The notes beneath the pieces are model-generated. The model ran no database searches, had not been told where the DNA came from, and was given only the letters and a program-made list of their open reading frames with translations. Of a stretch of DNA of 64,000 nucleotides, positions 1 to 8,132 are shown one piece after another. Position numbers and translations under genes: made by a program. The stretch's first letter is position 1. Every line of letters starts with the position of its first letter. Source of the stretch: Gemmatimonadaceae bacterium (GTDB taxonomy: Bacteria; Gemmatimonadota; Gemmatimonadetes; Gemmatimonadales; Gemmatimonadaceae); the NCBI GenBank assembly GCA_025934775.1, contig JAICWO010000007.1, forward strand, positions 62,001-126,000, in the 5' to 3' direction.

Positions 1-184
1 GCTCGTTGACGATCTCCGCGACCTCATCGCTATCGGTCGCGATCAGACATCGGTCGACGACGTCGAGTCCCAACACCCGTTCCCACACGCGAATCACGAG
101 CGGGACGCCTGCGAGGAGGCGGAGGGGCTTTCGGGGGAGACGCGTCGCGCCCAGTCGAGCTGGGATCACGGCGAGCGTCCTCAT
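1..184 (-). CDS. kdsB: CMP-Kdo synthetase (3-deoxy-manno-octulosonate cytidylyltransferase), N-terminal fragment
   Basis: Only the first 61 codons lie in the window; the rest runs off the left edge. Residues 7-21 read IPARLGATRLPRKPL, the CTP-binding N-terminal loop of CMP-Kdo synthetases, followed by LVIRVWERV and LIATDSDEV, which fit the same family. The enzyme activates Kdo in the cytosol for the lipid A core. A CMP-sugar transferase of another specificity cannot be excluded from so short a piece. It starts at ATG 184 and is the last gene of the minus-strand run, 95 bases after the barrel-protein gene. Confidence 0.8.
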   Translation of the reverse strand, partial: MRTLAVIPARLGATRLPRKPLRLLAGVPLVIRVWERVLGLDVVDRCLIATDSDEVAEIVNE

Positions 185-241
185 GCGCGGCGCTCGGGAG
201 AGGTTCGGGGGGCGCACACGGCAGCAACAATCACGTGCTGC

Positions 242-278
242 AATGTAGCCGCGAGCGGAGACCGGCGCAAACGCGCCG
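242..278 (-). promoter_or_regulatory. Weak promoter-like pair and hairpin between the barrel-protein gene and kdsB
   Basis: A six-pair hairpin (CGGCGC, loop of four, GCGCCG) at 263-278 begins just after the barrel-protein stop. There is no T-run, so it is a poor intrinsic terminator. On the minus strand TTGCGC (265-270) and TACATT (242-247) are 17 bases apart and could form a weak promoter for kdsB. Both matches are partial. Confidence 0.25.
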
Positions 279-279
279 C

Positions 280-1797
280 TCAGCGTCCGATGGTGATCCC
301 GATGTCGCCGTGCGCGTGCCTCGTGGCCGGCTCCATCAGCACCTCGCCGTAGATGAATCCGGCGGCGAGGCGAACGCCGACGAGCTGGGTCAGCGACGGG
401 AATTGGTTGACCGTGACGCCCCCCAGAGCGGTCCGCAGCGCCAGCGTTGGCGGCCCGACGATCGGGACGCTCACCCGCGGCACCGGGATCTCGTACCGGG
501 CGTCGACGAACAGGAGCTCGTTTCCGCCGTGTTCCAGCATCGGTTCGGTGGGCAGAGTGCCTGGTCCGCCGAGAAAGACCATACGCCGCTCCGGCGGTAT
601 GCCATGGCTCGTCATCACCCCGTGCACGTCGAAGCGGAGACTCTGCGTGCCGAATGTCGGGAACGTGATGAAACCGTCAACGGTCGTTTGGGCGAACGCG
701 CCGTGAGCGACGGCGCTGCATGCGATGCAATCGGGCGAGGATCGCCCCACCTCTTGATCGAGCGACGCGTGTGAGGCAATGCCCTGCGTCGACCAGTCGA
801 GTTGCAGCCCGGCATGCGCGGAGTACAGATGCGCCGGCAGCACCTGGAAGTTCGGTCGCAGCATGTCGTTGCGACCGTGTCGGCCGATCAGCGACCAGGG
901 ACCATCAGCCGCGGCGTACGCGGGCCGAACGCTCCCCGTGTGCTCGTGCGCGAACGCGACGTACGGCTTGAGGACCGCGGTCGCGCGATCGATTTTCCAA
1001 TCCATTGACGCGCGCTCGCGTGTGCCGCGGTAATAGTTCCGAGAATCCTCGCCGAGCAGGAGCGTCTCGAACGAATTGACGAGATCGGGCCAGATCCAAT
1101 CGTCGTTGCTGAACGTGCCGCGGCGCGCGCCGAGCCGCAGTGACGTGCGTGCGCCGAGTCGGTGCGTGGCGGTGAAGGATGGATCCCAGGCGCCGAGCTG
1201 CGAGCGGTACGTGATGCGGGCCTCGATCGATGTCGACCAGCGCGCCAATTGGACGTCGGGTCCGAGACCGAGAGAAATCCCGTTCGACCGATCGTACGTC
1301 GGAGTGCTGAATCCAACGCCGATCGGCTGCGCGACGGCGACGTCATCCGCGCGCAACGCGCGGTAGCTGAGTGCCACACCATCGGGCACGCGGGCCGCGT
1401 CGTATGTGAAATCTCGAAACTCCTCGGCGCCGCCGCCGATGCGCGCGAGCGATGATTCATACACGCCGCCGCCGATCGCGACCGCGCGGCCGGCGATGGA
1501 GCCGCCCGGATGCATGATGATGTTGCCGCCGATCGCGGTGACGTCGCCGTCCACGCGCCCTTCCACGACGACGTCGCGCGCGACGACGACCACGGACCGG
1601 GGATGCTCGCGCTCGCGCGTGAGCACCGCCGGCGTGGAGTCAGGTCCGACGACGTCGTGCGGTCCGGTCACTGCGCTCGCGACGATCCGCGCCGCAAGCG
1701 CCGGACCCGAATCGACGACGTGGATCGCGATCTGCGCGCGCGCTCCGAGCGCCCCGCTCGCCAGCAGCAGGGCTCCGAACACCGCCGCACGAATCAC
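280..1797 (-). CDS. Secreted protein with bactofilin-like repeats and a C-terminal outer-membrane beta-barrel
   Basis: 505 residues from a GTG start whose GTGA overlaps the pabA stop. Residues 1-21 form a signal peptide ending in ARA before Gln22. Residues about 69-112 are a run of short V/G repeats (EGRVDGDVTAIGG and similar) like the polymer-forming turns of bactofilin-type beta-helices. From about residue 155 the sequence is alternating barrel-type strand with WSTSIEARITYR-like segments and a VFLGGPGTLP loop reminiscent of Omp85/surface-antigen barrels; it ends GDIGITIGR rather than in an aromatic residue. An outer-membrane location is inferred; no function is known to me. It lies between pabA and kdsB. 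Confidence 0.6.
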   Translation of the reverse strand: MIRAAVFGALLLASGALGARAQIAIHVVDSGPALAARIVASAVTGPHDVVGPDSTPAVLTREREHPRSVVVVARDVVVEGRVDGDVTAIGGNIIMHPGGSIAGRAVAIGGGVYESSLARIGGGAEEFRDFTYDAARVPDGVALSYRALRADDVAVAQPIGVGFSTPTYDRSNGISLGLGPDVQLARWSTSIEARITYRSQLGAWDPSFTATHRLGARTSLRLGARRGTFSNDDWIWPDLVNSFETLLLGEDSRNYYRGTRERASMDWKIDRATAVLKPYVAFAHEHTGSVRPAYAAADGPWSLIGRHGRNDMLRPNFQVLPAHLYSAHAGLQLDWSTQGIASHASLDQEVGRSSPDCIACSAVAHGAFAQTTVDGFITFPTFGTQSLRFDVHGVMTSHGIPPERRMVFLGGPGTLPTEPMLEHGGNELLFVDARYEIPVPRVSVPIVGPPTLALRTALGGVTVNQFPSLTQLVGVRLAAGFIYGEVLMEPATRHAHGDIGITIGR

Positions 1798-2369
1798 GGC
1801 GCAAGCTCCAGAAAATTCTGGAGAAGCACCTTCCCCTGCGGCGTCATCACAGATTCTGGATGAAACTGTACGCCGTACACCGGATGCTCGCGATGCTTGA
1901 CCGCATGCACTTCGTTGGGATCATCCTTGGCGACGGCGACGATCTCGAGCGACTCCGGAAGCGATGCGCGGTCGACGATCAGCGAGTGGTAGCGCATCAC
2001 CTCCATCGGCGACGGCAGGCCCGCGAACACGCCGGTCCCATCGTGCTCGATGAGGGATGTCTTGCCGTGCATCACGCGGTCGGCGCGGACCACTTCACCA
2101 CCGTACGCCTCGCCGATTGCTTGATGCCCGAGGCAGACGCCGAGGATCGGAATCGAGCTCCCCCACCGGCGGATCGTGTCCACGCTCACGCCAGCTTCCT
2201 TCGGCGTGCACGGTCCCGGCGACAGGACGATCGCGCTCGGCGCCATCTCGCCAATCTCGTCGACCGTCACCGCGTCGTTGCGACGCACGACGACGTCGGC
2301 GCCCAACTCGCCCAGGTACTGCACGAGGTTGTACGTGAATGAATCGTAGTTGTCGATGACGAGGAGCAC
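1794..2369 (-). CDS. pabA: Anthranilate/aminodeoxychorismate synthase glutamine amidotransferase subunit
   Basis: 191 residues, full length for the class I amidotransferases TrpG/PabA. It opens MLLVIDNYDSFTYN, carries the oxyanion stretch SPGPCTP near 50-56, the nucleophile Cys79 in GVCLGHQ, and His170 and Glu172 in QFHPES. It supplies ammonia from glutamine to a chorismate-using partner for tryptophan or folate; that large subunit is not in the window, so the choice between trpG and pabA is open. The start is GTG 2369, directly behind a heptamer hairpin element that separates it from xerD. Confidence 0.9.
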   Translation of the reverse strand: MLLVIDNYDSFTYNLVQYLGELGADVVVRRNDAVTVDEIGEMAPSAIVLSPGPCTPKEAGVSVDTIRRWGSSIPILGVCLGHQAIGEAYGGEVVRADRVMHGKTSLIEHDGTGVFAGLPSPMEVMRYHSLIVDRASLPESLEIVAVAKDDPNEVHAVKHREHPVYGVQFHPESVMTPQGKVLLQNFLELAP

Positions 2370-2371
2370 AG

Positions 2372-2420
2372 GTGGTCCGTGGTACGTGGTCCGTAGTCCG
2401 TGGACGCACGGACCACGGAC
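2372..2420. repeat. Heptamer-repeat hairpin element 1 (xerD-pabA gap)
   Basis: On the plus strand five imperfect 7-base units run from 2372 to 2406 (GTGGTCC, GTGGTAC, GTGGTCC, GTAGTCC, GTGGACG), followed by two inverted units CACGGAC at 2407-2420. Bases 2389-2402 pair with 2407-2420 over 14 positions with one mismatch and a four-base loop (GACG). The element fills almost all of the 57-base gap between xerD and pabA. The unit sequence differs from the other four elements but the plan is the same. Confidence 0.85.
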
Positions 2421-2426
2421 GAGCTC

Positions 2427-3335
2427 TCAGCCCCTAGGATGATACTGCTTGTGCACCCGTCTCAGGTACTCCCGATCGACGTGCGTGTAGATCTGCGTGG
2501 TCGAGATGTCCGCATGGCCGAGCATCTCCTGCACGGCGCGAAGATCGGCGCCGCCCTCGAGCAGGTGCGTCGCGAACGAATGCCGCAGCGTGTGCGGCGA
2601 TACGTGCTTCGTGATCCCGGCACGCTCCACGTGCTTCTGCAGGATCTTCCACGCCCCCATGCGCGTGAGCGGCTCGCCGCGCGCGTTGAGCAGAAGCACT
2701 CCCTGGCCGGCGCCCTTCTCGAGCCGCGGACGAAGCTCGCGCATGTAGGTGGCCACGGCGCCGATCGCCGACCGCCCGATGGGCACGAGACGCTCCTTGC
2801 TGCCCTTGCCGAAGACGCGGACGAGCTTGTCCTCGAGCAGCACGTCGCGGAGCCCGAGCGTGATCCATTCCGACACGCGCAGCCCCGCTCCGTACGCCAG
2901 CTCGAGCATCGCGCGGTCGCGGAACGCGAGTGGATCGTCGAGCGTGGGCGCGGCGAGAAGCTTCAGCGCTTCGTCCACCGTGAGCACGTCGGGGAGCGTA
3001 CGCCACCGTTTGGGCGTCTCGAGCCGTTCGCTCGGGTCGCGCGCGACGACACCGTCGGAGAGCAGAAACCGGAAGTAGGTTCGCACGGCCGAGATGTTCC
3101 GGCGAATCGACGCGGGCGCTAGGCCGAGATCCTTCAGGTGATACACGAACTCCCGCAGCATCCGGCTCGTGAAGTCGGCGGGTGTGCTCGCGCCCTTCAC
3201 GACGGCGTATTCCACGAGCCGCTCGACGTCACGGCGGTACGCCTCGAGCGTACGCGGTGACGTGCCCTCCTCCAACGTCAGGAAATCGCCAAAACGCTCG
3301 AGCTGAAAACGGAGGACTGCGCCTTCCTCGAGCAT
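2427..3335 (-). CDS. xerD: Tyrosine recombinase XerD
   Basis: 302 residues, the usual Xer length. The N-terminal SAM-like DNA-binding domain covers about 8-95; the catalytic domain follows with all six active residues: Arg153 (AGLRVSE), Lys177 (FGKGSKER), His248 and Arg251 (HTLRHSFATH), His274 (LGHADISTT) and Tyr283 (IYTHV). Xer enzymes resolve chromosome dimers at dif; this gene sits among metabolic genes with no integron or phage context, so a housekeeping role is likely. The C-terminal HVDREYLRRVHKQYHPRG resembles XerD more than XerC. It begins just after ispF and ends before heptamer element 1. Confidence 0.93.
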   Translation of the reverse strand: MLEEGAVLRFQLERFGDFLTLEEGTSPRTLEAYRRDVERLVEYAVVKGASTPADFTSRMLREFVYHLKDLGLAPASIRRNISAVRTYFRFLLSDGVVARDPSERLETPKRWRTLPDVLTVDEALKLLAAPTLDDPLAFRDRAMLELAYGAGLRVSEWITLGLRDVLLEDKLVRVFGKGSKERLVPIGRSAIGAVATYMRELRPRLEKGAGQGVLLLNARGEPLTRMGAWKILQKHVERAGITKHVSPHTLRHSFATHLLEGGADLRAVQEMLGHADISTTQIYTHVDREYLRRVHKQYHPRG

Positions 3336-3339
3336 CGCA

Positions 3340-3834
3340 TCACTCGCCGGCGGCGAGCATGGCGACCGCGATGCATGCGATGCCTTCCGCGCGGCCGATC
3401 CAGCCCATGCCTTCGTTCGTCTTGCCCTTGATGCTGATTTGTTCGGTCGTGATCCCCATCGCGCCGGCGAGTCGTGCCTTCATCAACTCACGGTGCGACG
3501 ACACGCGCGGTCTCTCGGCGATGATCGTCACGTCGACGTTCGAGATCGCGAAACCTCGATCGCGCACGCGGTCGACCGCGGCGCGGAGCATGTCGAGTGA
3601 GTCCTTGCCCTTGTTCGCCGGGTCGCGATCCGAGAACATCTCACCGATGTCCCCCGCGTTCGCGGCGCCAAGGACGGCGTCGGTGATCGCGTGAGCGACC
3701 GCGTCGCCGTCGGAGTGACCGGCGAGATGCACGTCGCTCGGAATGGGTACGCCTCCGAGGATCAGCGGACCCGGCGGCTCGAAGCGATGCGAGTCGTAGC
3801 CGATGCCGACGCGGGCGGAAGGCTGAACGCCGAT
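3340..3834 (-). CDS. ispF: 2-C-methyl-D-erythritol 2,4-cyclodiphosphate synthase, apparent non-canonical start
   Basis: IspF closes the cyclodiphosphate ring in the MEP isoprenoid pathway. The metal-binding GIGYDSHRF and GHSDGDAVAHAITDAVLG motifs and the C-terminal SIKGKTNEGMGWIGR are all present. The first in-frame GTG (3732) would delete the essential Asp-x-His ligands. Between the mqnC stop TGA (3844-3846, same frame) and DSHRF there is no ATG, GTG or TTG. The call therefore begins at ATC 3834-3832, giving 164 residues (family about 155-165) with Asp14, His16 and His40 as ligands. The alternative is a start of unknown kind or read-through from mqnC. The product feeds the isoprenoid tail of menaquinone, whose ring genes are immediately upstream. 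Confidence 0.85.
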   Translation of the reverse strand: MGVQPSARVGIGYDSHRFEPPGPLILGGVPIPSDVHLAGHSDGDAVAHAITDAVLGAANAGDIGEMFSDRDPANKGKDSLDMLRAAVDRVRDRGFAISNVDVTIIAERPRVSSHRELMKARLAGAMGITTEQISIKGKTNEGMGWIGRAEGIACIAVAMLAAGE

Positions 3835-3843
3835 GGCGCGCTC

Positions 3844-4878
3844 TCAGGCCGCCGCGGTCTCGAGCGGCAGGATCGTGTAATCCTGCCGGCGTCGCGCGAC
3901 GTTGAATCCCGCGTCGGTGATCAAGCGCTCGATCTCGGCCGTCGTGGTGCGGTGCGTGGTGTTCGCCGCGGAGACGACGTTCTCCTCGATCATGAGCGAT
4001 CCGAAATCGTTGCAGCCGAAGCGCAGCGCCATCTGCCCGACCTTCATGCCCATGGTTACCCAGCTCGCCTGGAGATTCGGCACGTTGTCGAGGACGATGC
4101 GCGCGACCGCGACGGTGCGCAGGTACTCGATCGCGTCGGTCTTGGGCATGTGCGACATCTGCGGCGTGTTCTCCGGCTGCAGCGGCCAGCAGATGAACGC
4201 CGTGAAGCCGTTCGTCCGCGATTGCACGTCGCGCACGCGCTCCAGGTGCTCGATGCGCTCGGCGAGCGTCTCGCCGATGCCGTACATCATCGTGACGGAG
4301 GTCTTCATCCCCTCCTGGTGCGCCAACTCCATGATCTCGAGCCAGCGGTCGGCGCCCGCCTTCTTCTTCGCGACCTCATCGCGCACGCGCTGGACGAGAA
4401 TCTCGCCGCCGCCGCCGGGAATCGAATCCAGGCCGGCTTTCATCAGCTGGCGAATGACGTCGCGCGCATCCATCCGGAACGTCTTCGCGAAGAAGTCCAC
4501 TTCGCTCGGACTGAAGCCGTGGATGTGAATTGGGTGATACGTCTTGATGTACTTGAGCAGATCCAGATACCAGTCGAACGGGATGTAGGGATTGTGCCCG
4601 CCCTGCATCAGGATCTGGATCGCGCCGAGCGCCTTGGCCTCGTCGATCTTGGCGCCGATCTGCTCGTACGACAGCGTCCACCCTTCCCCGTGCTTGGGCC
4701 GCCGGTAGAACGCGCAGAAGCCGCAGTCGGCGACGCAGACGTTCGTGTAGTTGATGTTCCGGTCGACGATGTACGTGACCGTGTCGTGCGGATGCTTCTC
4801 CCGCCGGATGCGGTCCGCTTCGGCGCCGAGCTCGAGGAGCGAGGCGTTCGTGTAGAAATCGAGGATGTCGTTCATCAT
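3844..4878 (-). CDS. mqnC: Cyclic dehypoxanthinyl futalosine synthase (radical SAM)
   Basis: 344 residues. The radical-SAM cluster motif is Cys48-x3-Cys52-x2-Cys55 in NVCVADCGFCAFYR, followed by ILMQGGHNP and GLDSIPGGGGEIL, typical of MqnC. The enzyme cyclises dehypoxanthine futalosine in the futalosine route to menaquinone. The start overlaps the mqnA stop as ATGA at 4878; a second in-frame ATG follows at once at 4875. The stop codon is followed, in the same frame, by the ispF reading frame. Confidence 0.95.
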   Translation of the reverse strand: MMNDILDFYTNASLLELGAEADRIRREKHPHDTVTYIVDRNINYTNVCVADCGFCAFYRRPKHGEGWTLSYEQIGAKIDEAKALGAIQILMQGGHNPYIPFDWYLDLLKYIKTYHPIHIHGFSPSEVDFFAKTFRMDARDVIRQLMKAGLDSIPGGGGEILVQRVRDEVAKKKAGADRWLEIMELAHQEGMKTSVTMMYGIGETLAERIEHLERVRDVQSRTNGFTAFICWPLQPENTPQMSHMPKTDAIEYLRTVAVARIVLDNVPNLQASWVTMGMKVGQMALRFGCNDFGSLMIEENVVSAANTTHRTTTAEIERLITDAGFNVARRRQDYTILPLETAAA

Positions 4879-5735
4879 GCCGCCGGAAGAAATGCGAGCG
4901 AGCCGTTCGGAACCTTACCGGCCGCGACGAGCCGCCGGAAGAACTCCGTGAGACCCGCCAGGTGCTGATAGGAGAGGCCGTAATCGAGCCCGGAGAGATA
5001 CTCGAGGCACACGGCCTTGTTCACACCCGTCGCGATGGCCGCCTGCGCCGCCAGCGCGTCCAGGTGCTCGAGCCCCCAGTTCCGCGACGCGATGAGATTG
5101 GCGTGCACGGAGAGCGCCTCTGCGACGGGCGATGTGCGCTGCGCGACCCAGACCGCGAACACGAACGGGAGCCCGGTCCACGCCTTCCACTCGCCGCCCA
5201 GGTCGTACGCGTAGCGATAGGTGGCGAGCCGCTCCGAATCCGGATACAGCTCGGGCGAGCGAAGGCGCGACCAGAGGTGCAGCGCCGCGTCGCCGATCAC
5301 GAGCCGGGCGTCGTGCTCTTCATCGCCAAAGCGCGCGATGTCGACCAGCTCCGCGTTCGCGGGCACGAAGGCCGGCTTCGCGTCCCACACGTTCTCGAAG
5401 AGCAGCTCGAGGAGCGCGACACTCGTCATCGAGCTGCGGCTCACCAGCACGCGCCGGCCGTGGAGCTCCGCGGCCGGCCGCTTGGAGAAGAGCACGACGC
5501 TCCGCACCGGTCCGTCGCTGCAGATCGAGAGATCGGGCAGGAGCAGGTATTTAGTAGCATCTCGTGCATATTCCACCGCCGAGATGACGCTCACGTCGAG
5601 CGTGCCCGCCGCCATCTCGCGGTTCAGCGCCGTGGGCACCCCGTCGACCAGGTTGGCCGCGAGCGGGACGACGCCCCGGTCGATCGCGCCGTAGACCGGG
5701 TAGCAGTTGATGTACGGGATGCGGCCGACGCGCAT
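4875..5735 (-). CDS. mqnA: Chorismate dehydratase
   Basis: 286 residues of the MqnA/periplasmic-binding-like fold. It opens MRVGRIPYINCYPVY, a hallmark of MqnA, with the family segments DVSVISAVEYA near 48-58 and LVIGDAAL near 145. It removes water from chorismate to give 3-enolpyruvoyl-benzoate, the first committed step of futalosine-dependent menaquinone synthesis. It lies between mqnE and mqnC, overlaps mqnC by four bases, and begins two bases after the mqnE stop. Confidence 0.95.
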   Translation of the reverse strand: MRVGRIPYINCYPVYGAIDRGVVPLAANLVDGVPTALNREMAAGTLDVSVISAVEYARDATKYLLLPDLSICSDGPVRSVVLFSKRPAAELHGRRVLVSRSSMTSVALLELLFENVWDAKPAFVPANAELVDIARFGDEEHDARLVIGDAALHLWSRLRSPELYPDSERLATYRYAYDLGGEWKAWTGLPFVFAVWVAQRTSPVAEALSVHANLIASRNWGLEHLDALAAQAAIATGVNKAVCLEYLSGLDYGLSYQHLAGLTEFFRRLVAAGKVPNGSLAFLPAA

Positions 5736-5737
5736 GG

Positions 5738-6886
5738 TCAGGCGGCCGCCTCGAAGGTGCGGAGCACGTTGTAGAACGAGTCGCGCTCGACGGGCGCCTT
5801 CTTCGCGCCGCGAATCAGCTTGAGAATTTGCTCGAGCGTCATCCGCTGCTCGGTGTGCGCGCCCGCCTCGTGATAGATCTTCTCGCGCACCACTGTGCCC
5901 TCGAGATCGTTCACGCCGAAGTGCAGCGCGACCTGCGAGACGAACGGCGTGACCATGATCCAGTGCGATTTGATGTGGTCGAAGTTGTCGAGGAAGAGCC
6001 GCCCCACGGCGAGGTTCTTGAGATCGTCGAAGCCGCTCGTCGCCGTGCCTTCGCGATGCAGCGTCTCGCCCAGCTCGTTGTTGTCGGGGTGGTATGCGAG
6101 CGGGATGTAGGCGAGAAAACCGCCGGTCTCGTCCTGCAGATCGCGGAGCATCGCGAGGTGCGCCATGCGATCCTCGTACGTCTCCACGTGGCCGTAGAGC
6201 ATCGTGCAGTTGCTGCGGATGCCCAGCTCGTGCGCCTCGCGGTGCACGTTGATGTACTCTTCGCCCGAGAGCTTCTTGTCGGCGATCGTCGCGCGCACGC
6301 CGGGGCTGAACACCTCGGCGCCGCCGCCGGGCATCGTGTCGAGCCCCGCATCACGCAGCGCGATCAGCGTGTCGCGAACCGAGCGCTTCGAGACGCGCGC
6401 GACATGCGCGATCTCGACCGCGGTCAGCGCCTTGATGTGCACATGCGGGTAGCGCTCCTTGAGCCCGCGGAACATCTCCGTGTAGTAGTCCAGCCCCGCG
6501 TGCATGTCGAGGCCGCCCACGATGTGAAACTCTCGCGTGAGCGTCGTGTTCGAGGTCGCGGCCTCGGCGTACACCTGCTCCATCGTGTACCGGTACGCGC
6601 CCTCTTCTTTCGGCAGGCGCGCGTACGAGCAGAAGACGCACGTCTTCCGCAGGATGCAGATGTTCGTCGGATTGATGTGGTGGTTCGCCGCGAACGTGAC
6701 CCGGTCGCCGTTCTTCGCGCGGTTGACCGCGTCGGCCATGTGCCCGACGCCGACCAGATCGCCGGTCGCGAAGAGCGCGACGCCGTCGGACGTGGAGAGG
6801 CGCTCTCCGCGCTCGACCTTGTCAGCAATGTGGTACAGCGAGGAGTCGCTGATCAGGGCACGGTCGAGCTGAACGGCGGTTGGCAC
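5738..6886 (-). CDS. mqnE: Aminofutalosine synthase (radical SAM)
   Basis: 382 residues. MqnE joins the MqnA product to S-adenosylmethionine to make aminofutalosine. Family signatures are HHINPTNICILRKTCVFCSY, the stretch EFHIVGGLDMHAGLDYY and GLDTMPGGGAEVFSP. The cluster cysteines here are spaced Cys77-x5-Cys83-x2-Cys86, two residues longer between the first pair than the canonical Cx3Cx2C seen in the neighbouring MqnC. The overall match and the position ahead of mqnA make the call firm. It begins four bases after the fabF stop, so the menaquinone genes are read on from the fatty-acid genes. Confidence 0.93.
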   Translation of the reverse strand: MPTAVQLDRALISDSSLYHIADKVERGERLSTSDGVALFATGDLVGVGHMADAVNRAKNGDRVTFAANHHINPTNICILRKTCVFCSYARLPKEEGAYRYTMEQVYAEAATSNTTLTREFHIVGGLDMHAGLDYYTEMFRGLKERYPHVHIKALTAVEIAHVARVSKRSVRDTLIALRDAGLDTMPGGGAEVFSPGVRATIADKKLSGEEYINVHREAHELGIRSNCTMLYGHVETYEDRMAHLAMLRDLQDETGGFLAYIPLAYHPDNNELGETLHREGTATSGFDDLKNLAVGRLFLDNFDHIKSHWIMVTPFVSQVALHFGVNDLEGTVVREKIYHEAGAHTEQRMTLEQILKLIRGAKKAPVERDSFYNVLRTFEAAA

Positions 6887-6890
6887 GGCG

Positions 6891-8132
6891 TCACTCCTCG
6901 AAGCGCTTGATGGCGAGCGTTACGTTGTGGCCGCCGAAGCCGAAGCTATTGCTCAACGCGGCGCGCAGCTCGCGCTTCACGGCCTGGTTCGGCGTGTAGT
7001 TCAGGTCGAGCTCCGGATCCGGCGTCTCGTAGTTGATCGTCGGCGGCACGACCGAGTCCCGCAAGGCGAGGCTCGTGATGATGAATTCCACGGCCCCCGC
7101 CGCCCCGAGCATGTGCCCCGTCATCGATTTGGTGGAGCTCACGTTGACGTGCTTCGCGCACGGGCCAAAGACGGCCTTCATGGCCATGGTCTCGGCCAGA
7201 TCGCCCGGCGGTGTGGACGTGCCGTGCGCGTTCACGTACTCGATGTCGGCCGCGGAGAGCTTGGCGTCAGCCAGGGCACGGCGCATGGCACGCTGGGCGC
7301 CCTCGCCCTCGGGCGCGGGCGCCGTGAGGTGGTACGCGTCGCCCGTCGCGCCATAGCCCACGACTTCGGCGTAGATCTTGGCGCCGCGGTTCTTCGCGTG
7401 CTCGAGCTCCTCGAGGATCACGATGCCGCCGCCTTCGCCCATCACGAACCCGTCGCGCGTGGCGTCGAACGGGCGCATGGCCGTGGCCGGCGACTCGTTT
7501 CGCTCGGAGAGCGCTTTCATGTTCGCGAAGCCGCCGATCGCCATCGGGGTCACCGTCGCTTCGGAACCCCCGGTGATGATGATGTCCGCGTCGCCATACT
7601 GGATCGTGCGGTACGCGTCGCCGATCGCGTGCGCGCTCGTCGCGCAGGCGGAGATCGTTGCGTAGTTGGGGCCCTTGGCGTTGTAGCGCATCGACACCAA
7701 ACCGGCGGCGATGTCCGAGATGAACATCGGAATGAAGAACGCGCTGATCTTGCTCTGCCCGCGCTCGCGATACACGTCGTGCTGCTCTTCGAACGTCTTG
7801 AGCCCGCCGATACCCGATCCGATGATGACGCCGAGGCGTTCCGGATCGTACTTCGAGACGTCATCCAGGCCGGCGTCGGTCATCGCCTGCACCGACGCGC
7901 AGATGGCGTACTGCGCGAACGGGTCGGCGCGCTTCGCTTCCTTCCGCTCCATGTAGATGAGCGGATCGAAGCCCTTCACCTCGCAGGCGAAGTGCACCGG
8001 GAACGTGCTGTGGTCGAACTTGGTAATCAACGCGCCACCCGAGACGCCCTCGATGATGGCGCGCCAAGTCGTCGCCACGTCGTTGCCGACTGGCGTGATC
8101 GCCCCCATGCCGGTGACGACGACCCGACGCAT
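6891..8132 (-). CDS. fabF: 3-oxoacyl-[acyl-carrier-protein] synthase II
   Basis: 413 residues, exact family length. The Cys-His-His triad is Cys163 (SACATSAHAIG), His303 (NAHGTSTPPGD) and His340 (KSMTGHMLGAAG), with the C-terminal NSFGFGGHN loop. It condenses malonyl-ACP with medium and long acyl-ACPs during fatty-acid elongation. Its ATG overlaps the acpP stop as TAATG, so it is coupled to its carrier protein. Confidence 0.97.
   Translation of the reverse strand: MRRVVVTGMGAITPVGNDVATTWRAIIEGVSGGALITKFDHSTFPVHFACEVKGFDPLIYMERKEAKRADPFAQYAICASVQAMTDAGLDDVSKYDPERLGVIIGSGIGGLKTFEEQHDVYRERGQSKISAFFIPMFISDIAAGLVSMRYNAKGPNYATISACATSAHAIGDAYRTIQYGDADIIITGGSEATVTPMAIGGFANMKALSERNESPATAMRPFDATRDGFVMGEGGGIVILEELEHAKNRGAKIYAEVVGYGATGDAYHLTAPAPEGEGAQRAMRRALADAKLSAADIEYVNAHGTSTPPGDLAETMAMKAVFGPCAKHVNVSSTKSMTGHMLGAAGAVEFIITSLALRDSVVPPTINYETPDPELDLNYTPNQAVKRELRAALSNSFGFGGHNVTLAIKRFEE

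Noticed and set aside
1794-2369. pabA as a second carbamoyl-phosphate synthase small subunit
   Set aside because: It lacks the N-terminal CPSase domain present in carA at 45 kb and matches TrpG/PabA from its first residue.
2372-2420. Tandem repeats as a CRISPR array or minisatellite marker
   Set aside because: Units are 7 bases with no spacers; the inverted second half makes it a hairpin element, not CRISPR.
2427-3335. xerD as sign of an integron, phage or genomic island
   Set aside because: No attachment site, integron repeats or cargo; flanks are ordinary metabolic genes and composition looks uniform.
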